64,000 nucleotides of DNA from Cyanophora paradoxa. Its lineage: Eukaryota > Glaucocystophyceae > Cyanophorales > Cyanophoraceae. The position numbers and the translations under genes are program-made. The first letter of the stretch is position 1. Each line of letters begins with the position of its first letter. Of this stretch, positions 59,259 through 64,000 are shown piece by piece. The notes under the pieces were generated by a model that worked only from the letters and a program-made list of their open reading frames with translations, was not told the DNA's origin and did not search any database. The stretch lies in contig QPMI01000490.1 in NCBI GenBank assembly GCA_004431415.1, positions 62,001-126,000 of the forward strand, written 5' to 3'.

Positions 59259-59656
59259 TCAAAACGGGAATCTATCATGTTTATGTCTCTCAGTCTTCTC
59301 AAATGTTAAGAAATTCATTGTTTTATCGATCTCATCTGCTACTGATTGTGTTTTATGCTGAGCTTCTTTACCACAACTGAATATATCAATTGCTAACATG
59401 CCTTCATTGGAATAACAATGAGCTGTGCAATGGCTTTCATCTAATAGCAGAACCAATGCAAAACCAGGAGGTGATAGTTTGCCATCAATATCTCACAATG
59501 CTTATGAACAATCCTAATACCTTGTCTCAATACTGCTTGTTCAAGGGTTCCCATAATCCAATTACCTAGGAAGCTAACATGCTCATATCCTGTTGCTATA
59601 GCTGATTTAGCTTTGTAATCAAGCATAACATGAAAGCCTCTGTATTGAGTCTCCAT
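59259..59656 (-). CDS. SpeD-like pyruvoyl-dependent decarboxylase (AdoMet decarboxylase family), frame-broken
   Basis: The start ATG at 59,656 reads METQYRGFHVMLDYKAK. The downstream half, in another frame, reads PPGFALVLLLDESHCTAHCY, then AIDIFSCGKEAQHK, and ends at 59,259. The E-S-H triplet is the self-cleavage site at which family members make their pyruvoyl cofactor, and the Cys in F-S-C-G matches the conserved catalytic cysteine. The combined length of about 132 residues is normal for the bacterial/archaeal class 1b enzyme. Known members make decarboxylated AdoMet for spermidine synthesis, and some phage homologues have shifted to arginine or ornithine. The two halves meet with one base missing near 59,486-59,488, beside a two-base A run (TT on the coding strand). 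This fits a sequencing deletion better than gene decay. Recognition rests on motifs only. Confidence 0.65.
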
Positions 59657-59685
59657 TAAGAATACCTTAGAAAAATTAATTAAAC

Positions 59686-59958
59686 CTAATCGAACCTAAT
59701 GCAAATATCCCTATACTCTACTCTAATTGATGAAGTAGCCCTTTTCCTATAAGCCTGAGAGTGCTTTTTGTTGCATTCCCTACACCCTGATCCCTTCACA
59801 TGATTAAAGGGATAGGTAAGGATCACCTTATTACACTGCAAACATCTAACAGATACTTTCTCTTGAGCTTTGATGTAATGTGTCTCACTGTAATCGAATT
59901 TATCTTTACCATGAACTGTCATAGCAGCATCAATAAACTTTTTTGTTTTACTATCCAT
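59686..59958 (-). CDS. Small zinc-ribbon protein of the giant-virus/phage 'HG.KYDYS' type
   Basis: A complete 90-residue reading frame, ATG 59,958 to TAG 59,686. The motif HGKDKFDYSETHYI is followed by two cysteine pairs, C-L-Q-C and, after about 20 residues, C-R-E-C, with FNHVKGSGCRECNKKHSQ between and after them. This Y-D-Y-S plus Cys4 module occurs widely in giant viruses and phages, often next to endonuclease domains, and is thought to bind zinc and nucleic acid. Here it stands alone with no nuclease fused. It lies 29 bp downstream of the end of the gene at 59,981, and the SpeD-like gene starts 29 bp beyond its own stop. A TATATATAGAG word precedes the start. Confidence 0.6.
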   Translation of the reverse strand: MDSKTKKFIDAAMTVHGKDKFDYSETHYIKAQEKVSVRCLQCNKVILTYPFNHVKGSGCRECNKKHSQAYRKRATSSIRVEYRDICIRFD

Positions 59959-59980
59959 ACTCTATATATAACCAATATTC

Positions 59981-60810
59981 TTATGGAGCAGTATCCTGCC
60001 CAAAAATGGGGAAATATCGATTTGTGCCATAGTATTCAGCATAGGTATTCTGCCTTGCAATAAAATCGGTTCTCTCAGCATATAATACACACTTGTAGAT
60101 ACCAAACTTGGTGGCTCTCACCAGAAACTGATAGTCTTCCAAACCGAAATTGACTCCATGATAAGCAATACCAAAATTATCATATGGGGTGATCACAACT
60201 GCAAAATTAGGAGTTCCACCCTCCACTTGACATACAGCATATACATCTGGTGGAATATCCACAACAACCTTGTAGTGGTCACCAATCTCAACAAGAGAAT
60301 CTACTACTGCTGTCTGTTCATTTACTACAATGGGGAATATTTTGATTATATAGGGGCATTCATGCTGGGGACATAGGTTCGAATTCTTGTATTGGGATCA
60401 ATGGGATTGGGTTGATCATTCACAAATAAAGGCGCTCCAACAGCCCACCAACCCTAAGACCATCACCAATATAAGCTCCCCCGATTTGCAGTTAATAGCT
60501 CCCGACCTAGATTCAAAAGAATAAGTAGAAAGAGGATCTCCATAGCTATCTGGGTCTCCATAATGAGCAGAAAAGTTTGCATTGGTAACAAGTAGCTTAG
60601 TTGTCTTAACTATTCCATTATTTTTATCACATCTGAGTTCCTGTAATCTCAGTTTATGGGTGGAACCAAAGGTGTTCATTGTAGGTTGGACCTCTGTTGA
60701 TTGGAGACCCTCTACATCATCAAAAGTAGCATGCTGCAGAACATGGTTTGCTGGTGCAGCTAATGATAGCTGAGGTGTAATAATTCGTTCAAGTGGGGTT
60801 GCTCAGCCAT
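59981..60810 (-). CDS. Fibre-like virion protein, paralogue B (frame-broken)
   Basis: The likely start is ATG 60,810 (MAEQP). The reading frame then changes at homopolymer runs near 60,795-60,798, 60,478-60,482, 60,437-60,438 and 60,353-60,356, each consistent with one missing base. The N-terminal half (LRLQELRCDKNNGIVKTTKL, LLVTNANF) closely matches paralogue A. A glycine-rich hinge follows, then TRIRTYVPSMNAP and a head region ending EYYGTNRYFPIFGQDTAP at 59,981. Total about 275 residues. The short conserved shaft plus variable head suggests a fibre or host-attachment protein, but no database family is recognised. Confidence 0.55.
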
Positions 60811-60832
60811 TTTACATTAAAGGATATATCTT

Positions 60833-61686
60833 TTATGGGGTTGGGTCATCAATTACATCTAATTCTTGGTAAAATCCTGTTGTGAATATATCAGCAACAT
60901 TTACCCCACGAAGTGCTGATACAGCTGCTATATCTGTTCTCAGTCCCATAATCATAGTATTGTATACTCCAACCTCAGTGACAAACAGATCATAGGTAAA
61001 TGTCAAATTGTTATAAACACAATATCCTCTGCCAAAATGGTTCGAAGCTTGAACAAAGAATAAGTAGTTGTGTCCTGGTTGATTATTATTGGCTCTACAC
61101 ATGGAAAGCATTGCAGTGGGAAGAGGAATATTTCTTCTTACTCGATCAGTTCCTGTAATGGAAACTAATTCCGAATTCTCAAGAGTTACAGAGGATGCAA
61201 CATAGAAATGCAAAAAAGGTTGCTGTGCAACAGGTGTGTAGAAACGAATTCGTTGTGGGTTCTCCACATTTTGTTCGAGAGTATCTGGACATCATTGTAG
61301 GAAACAGATGAAGATAGCTGACCTGAAACTCTGCAGCCACCACCAATAAATGCTCCTCCTGATCTCACAGTTACAGCAGCAGTGTTTTTATCATAATCAA
61401 GGGCTTTCAGATCAACACTGTAAGCATCAGGACCTCCATTAGTAGGCTGAAAGAAGTTAGCATTTGTGACAAGAAGTCGAGTTGTTTTAACCACACCAGA
61501 ATTCTTATCAGCTCTCAGCTCTTTAACTCGAATAATCGAATTTTTATCAAAGGAGTTACCATTGGAATTGGGTCTCTCTGTGGATTCTAAACCACGAACC
61601 TCATCATTAACTTCATGCTGGCGAAAGTGCATTGCAGGGGATCCAAGGGAATATATTGGAAGTTGAACTCGATTATATTCACCCAT
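60833..61686 (-). CDS. Fibre-like virion protein, paralogue A (one frame break)
   Basis: ATG 61,686 (MGEYNRVQLPIYSLGSP) to the stop at 60,833, about 284 residues. The frame changes once, at the T4 run 61,269-61,272 (A4 on the coding strand), consistent with one missing base. The N-terminal part contains VKELRADKNSGVVKTTRLLV and TNANFF, shared with paralogue B. The middle has SGGAFIGGGCRVSGQ. The C-terminal head (RIRFYTPVAQQPFLHFY, NYLFFVQASNHFGRG) diverges. Function is unknown. The shared base and divergent tip, next to an S74 fibre, suggest a virion surface appendage. Confidence 0.6.
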
Positions 61687-61725
61687 TGCTTCTTTTACTA
61701 AGAAGGAAAGAAAAATAAACTACCA

Positions 61726-62031
61726 TCAAGCCAAAGTGATTAAATTCGATCCAAGGGATTGGTAAACAGTTGAAAGAACTTGCAGGTTGGACGTCATTGC
61801 TTTAATGTTGTTATCACACTCATTGTATTTAGCAACAGGGTCACCATATGCAGATTTGGCAAGGACATTAACCAAGAGGTTTTTATACTCATTGACAACT
61901 GGTGAGAGCTTATTGGTTTGCTGAATCGTTTTTTCAACTGTTTGTAATGCGTTTACAAGGGTGATTGTATCGAAAGAAAGCGCAACAGGCTCAGTAGAAT
62001 AGGTGGTTCCACCAAGTGGATAGGTTGCCAT
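61726..62031 (-). CDS. Unrecognised 101-residue protein
   Basis: A complete uninterrupted reading frame, ATG 62,031 (MATYPLGGTTYSTEPVALSF), stop at 61,726. It is predicted mostly helical (LVNALQTVEKTIQQTNKL, SNLQVLSTVYQSLG) with heptad-like spacing, so a coiled-coil trimer is possible. It lies 3 bp downstream of the S74 fibre gene and 39 bp upstream of fibre paralogue A, in the same direction, so it may be a fibre chaperone or minor structural protein. That is inference from position only. Confidence 0.6.
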   Translation of the reverse strand: MATYPLGGTTYSTEPVALSFDTITLVNALQTVEKTIQQTNKLSPVVNEYKNLLVNVLAKSAYGDPVAKYNECDNNIKAMTSNLQVLSTVYQSLGSNLITLA

Positions 62032-62034
62032 TTA

Positions 62035-64000
62035 TTATACTGAGATATTTTTAATTTGATCTATTTGACTTTGGAGATTCTGACATGTTTGTGTTAAATC
62101 TTTGCATTTCTGGGATAATTCTTTAACGGCTTCTATGAGAACTGGAATTAAACCTGTGTATTCGAGAGCTAAGTAGCCATCGTCTTGTTTTGCTCTCACA
62201 ACTTCTGGTATTACCTGTTGCACATCTTGCGCAATTAAACCTAATCTTGTTCCATCTTTTTCACTTCCGATTCGTTTAAAACTCACTCCTTCTAATTTCT
62301 CTATTGCTGAAAGAGCGCCAGTTATCTTTTTAATATCGGTTTTGTATCTTCTATCGCTACCTTGTCCGAGATAGTTTCTAACCCACATGTATCCATCATC
62401 ATTTATAAATGCTACATGTGTATCCCACGTATTTCTAAATTCTACTACTGTTGTTGCATGTCCTCTAATATATGTAGTTGATGCTGAACCGAAATATATT
62501 CTTGAATAACCTTCACTTGAAGTAATCCAAGTTCCGGTTGCCCAAATGGTGCGTTCATCTTTACTAAAAACGTTATCCCAACTTATAAAACCATTTGCTG
62601 GGGCTGTTCTTCCTTTTTCTTTTGTCCATCCAATCATACCAATGTGACATCTCCCTTTCCTTGCAACAAATCTTACATGGGAGAATGTATCACAATGGAA
62701 AGAAGTCCATGTTAAGCCATCATGCCAGTCTGAATCGTAATTATTTGAAACGGCTTGGTAGCAATTCACCCTCATAATGTGATGCCACCTCCCATTTCGA
62801 TAGCCTCCAATATCGAAATATCTGCAATTTGTCCAACACATATACTGAACATGACATGTTTTCATATTGCCAGGGACTTCAATTTGCGCCCAACCACCAT
62901 CTGTTTCATCGCCTGAAATGTTACTATAAAATCCATCGACTGGATTTGTGTAGGTTGGTGTCCAACCTGTTGTCCAAGATCCACTAAATGATAGACCGGG
63001 GGAGCCTGTCCCACTCCAAGTATCAAAACTGGTAATATTTCCAATTGAATTAGTGACATCTGTTAACGACAGATAGGATGTAGGAATAGTAGGTTTACTA
63101 TAAACATTATTCCAATGAATAAAACCGGTAGAACCACCATGTGAACTACTATTAGCTCGATCGTGTGTAAAACCAATACCCATAATGTGAACTCTTCCGA
63201 CTCTCGGATAAATACGGAGGTGAGTAAATCGACCGGCAAGGAAGATTGGGACATTATTAACTCCATGGTGATGGTTATCTACACTACCATCGTGTGGGTG
63301 ATAATTATTTACTCTTGTAATAAATACAATTCCATTTGCTCTAACTCCCCAAATCTCAAAGTAACGGCAAGAATTCCATGGTAAATGTGTTAGGAATGCT
63401 GTCCCATTCACCAATGCGGTAGGTATTGTATACTGAATCCAAGTAGTTGTAGAAACTTCATCATTGCCTTCACTGTTATAGGCATAACTTCCATAATTGT
63501 ATCCTGGATCCCATTGCCACCCACTACCGATTGTCCAAGTTCCGCCCGATGAATGATAAGCACCACCCGCTACTGTGTCGTCGAAACCGTAAAATTTCGG
63601 AATCTCATAACCATTTCTTTTAATGTTGCAACATCTATTGTTGTTGCACCAATGGTGGTAGCGCTTATTGTCGGAACTGTCAAAGTGTTGTTTACCCAAA
63701 GGTTACCATTGTCATAAGACTTCAAAATGGCTGTATCTCCTGAATTTCTAAATTCAATTGACACACCTTCACCATTCCCATACCCTCGAATATATGTTGT
63801 ATTACCACTACCAAACCAAAACCTTGGAATATTATCTGTTGATTTGTGCCAGTCCACAGAATTCACTGTCAATAAACTACCTAATGTATAGGTCGCTTCT
63901 GCTTTTGTTGCATAAGTTGCTGCAAAATCCGGTTGCTAAACACATTGTCCCAACTTACCATTCCAATCTCATTATCTGTTGCTCTCTGTCTACTCCAACC
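62035..64000 (-). CDS. Fibre protein with C-terminal peptidase S74 (endosialidase-type) chaperone, 5' end outside window
   Basis: The C-terminal part contains GSDRRYKTDIKKITGALSAI, LGLIAQDVQQVIPEVV, LEYTGLIPVLIEAVKEL and a coiled coil, the signature of the intramolecular chaperone that trimerises fibres and cuts itself off at a Ser before the SDRRYKTD motif. Upstream are two imperfect repeats of about 140 residues with C-R-Y-F-(E/D)-I, a G-F-x-H/S-W-(N/D)-N-V-(Y/F)-S-K ending and a T-T-Y-I-R-G motif; a third ending (MVSWDNVFSN) appears at the right edge. Two frame breaks, at the T4 run 63,618-63,621 and near 63,924-63,930, each fit one missing base. S74 fibres occur in phages and in algal or other protist DNA viruses. 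The gene begins beyond the window. Confidence 0.82.

Larger units (their letters stand above)
57862..64000. mobile_element. AT-rich viral island (integrated algal DNA virus or assembly junction), partial
   Basis: Composition drops abruptly from strongly GC-rich host DNA to AT-rich DNA at about 57,890. The block holds about 1.4 kb of repeat-rich non-coding sequence, then closely spaced intronless genes, all on the minus strand, that run off the right edge. Content is virus-like: a fibre with a peptidase S74 domain, paralogous fibre-like proteins, a zinc-ribbon module often seen in giant viruses and phages, and a SpeD-like enzyme. Start codons are preceded by AT-rich sequence (such as TATAATAA-ATG at 62,031) and not by Shine-Dalgarno motifs, which argues for a eukaryotic virus over a prophage. 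No capsid, polymerase, ATPase or integrase is visible here, so virus type cannot be named. A chimeric contig joining host and virus is the main alternative. Confidence 0.7.

Noticed and set aside
59259-61686. Separate small genes for each half of the SpeD-like and fibre proteins
   Set aside because: The halves join at homopolymer runs into single proteins with continuous motifs, and paralogue comparison supports the joined reading.
57862-64000. Bacterial prophage
   Set aside because: It abuts a spliced eukaryotic gene, starts lack Shine-Dalgarno motifs, and no phage head or tail module is seen. S74 fibres also occur in algal viruses. Not fully excluded.
58147-64000. Missing HECT C-lobe exon inside the island
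   Set aside because: I read all plus-strand frames in this part and found no aHTC-type active-site motif or other HECT remnant.

Overview
The window is mostly nuclear DNA of a GC-rich, intron-rich unicellular eukaryote, probably an alga. A stramenopile such as a pelagophyte, or a haptophyte, would fit, but nothing in the window fixes the lineage. The genes have many short GT-AG introns (some only about 34 nt), long C homopolymers before acceptors, and large multidomain membrane proteins. Exon edges below were inferred by eye from reading frame and splice consensus, so gene limits are firmer than internal exon limits.

Layout of the host part (1-57,870). (1) 1-7,955, +: 3' part of a cysteine-rich GCC2/GCC3 (ephrin-receptor-like) repeat membrane protein. 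(2) 9,170-23,924, -: complete fibrocystin-L/PKHD1L1-like giant surface protein (signal peptide, IPT/TIG array, PA14, two G8 plus beta-helix units, membrane anchor, His-rich tail). (3) 25,493-34,159, +: tiny-macrocysts (TmcB/TmcC)-type polytopic membrane protein. (4) 34,865-about 39,940, -: TPR plus CCCH zinc finger plus RING-H2 protein, with splice junctions that rebuild both zinc-binding motifs. (5) 40,749-44,947, -: nephrocystin-3-like P-loop NTPase with 12 TPRs, one per exon. (6) 45,530-47,476, +: unrecognised protein. (7) 47,967-50,742, +: F-box, LRR and ankyrin protein. (8) 51,467-57,870, +: HECT E3 ligase gene with an internally duplicated segment. It stops before the catalytic cysteine because an AT-rich block begins there.

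From 57,862 the character changes abruptly: AT-rich, intronless, tightly packed minus-strand genes without Shine-Dalgarno sequences. They are a pyruvoyl SpeD-like decarboxylase, a small zinc-ribbon protein, two paralogous fibre-like proteins, a 101-residue protein and a fibre with a peptidase S74 chaperone domain. This looks like the end of an integrated large DNA virus or polinton-like element of the alga, or a host/virus assembly junction. It begins at a 29-bp perfect inverted repeat. Eight one-base frame breaks lie at or beside homopolymer runs in its genes, which points to sequencing deletions more than to decay.

Three genes encode ubiquitin-ligase types (RING, F-box, HECT). Three others belong to families that in animals or protists are tied to cilia or mechanosensing (PKHD1L1, NPHP3-like, Tmc), but their co-location may be chance.
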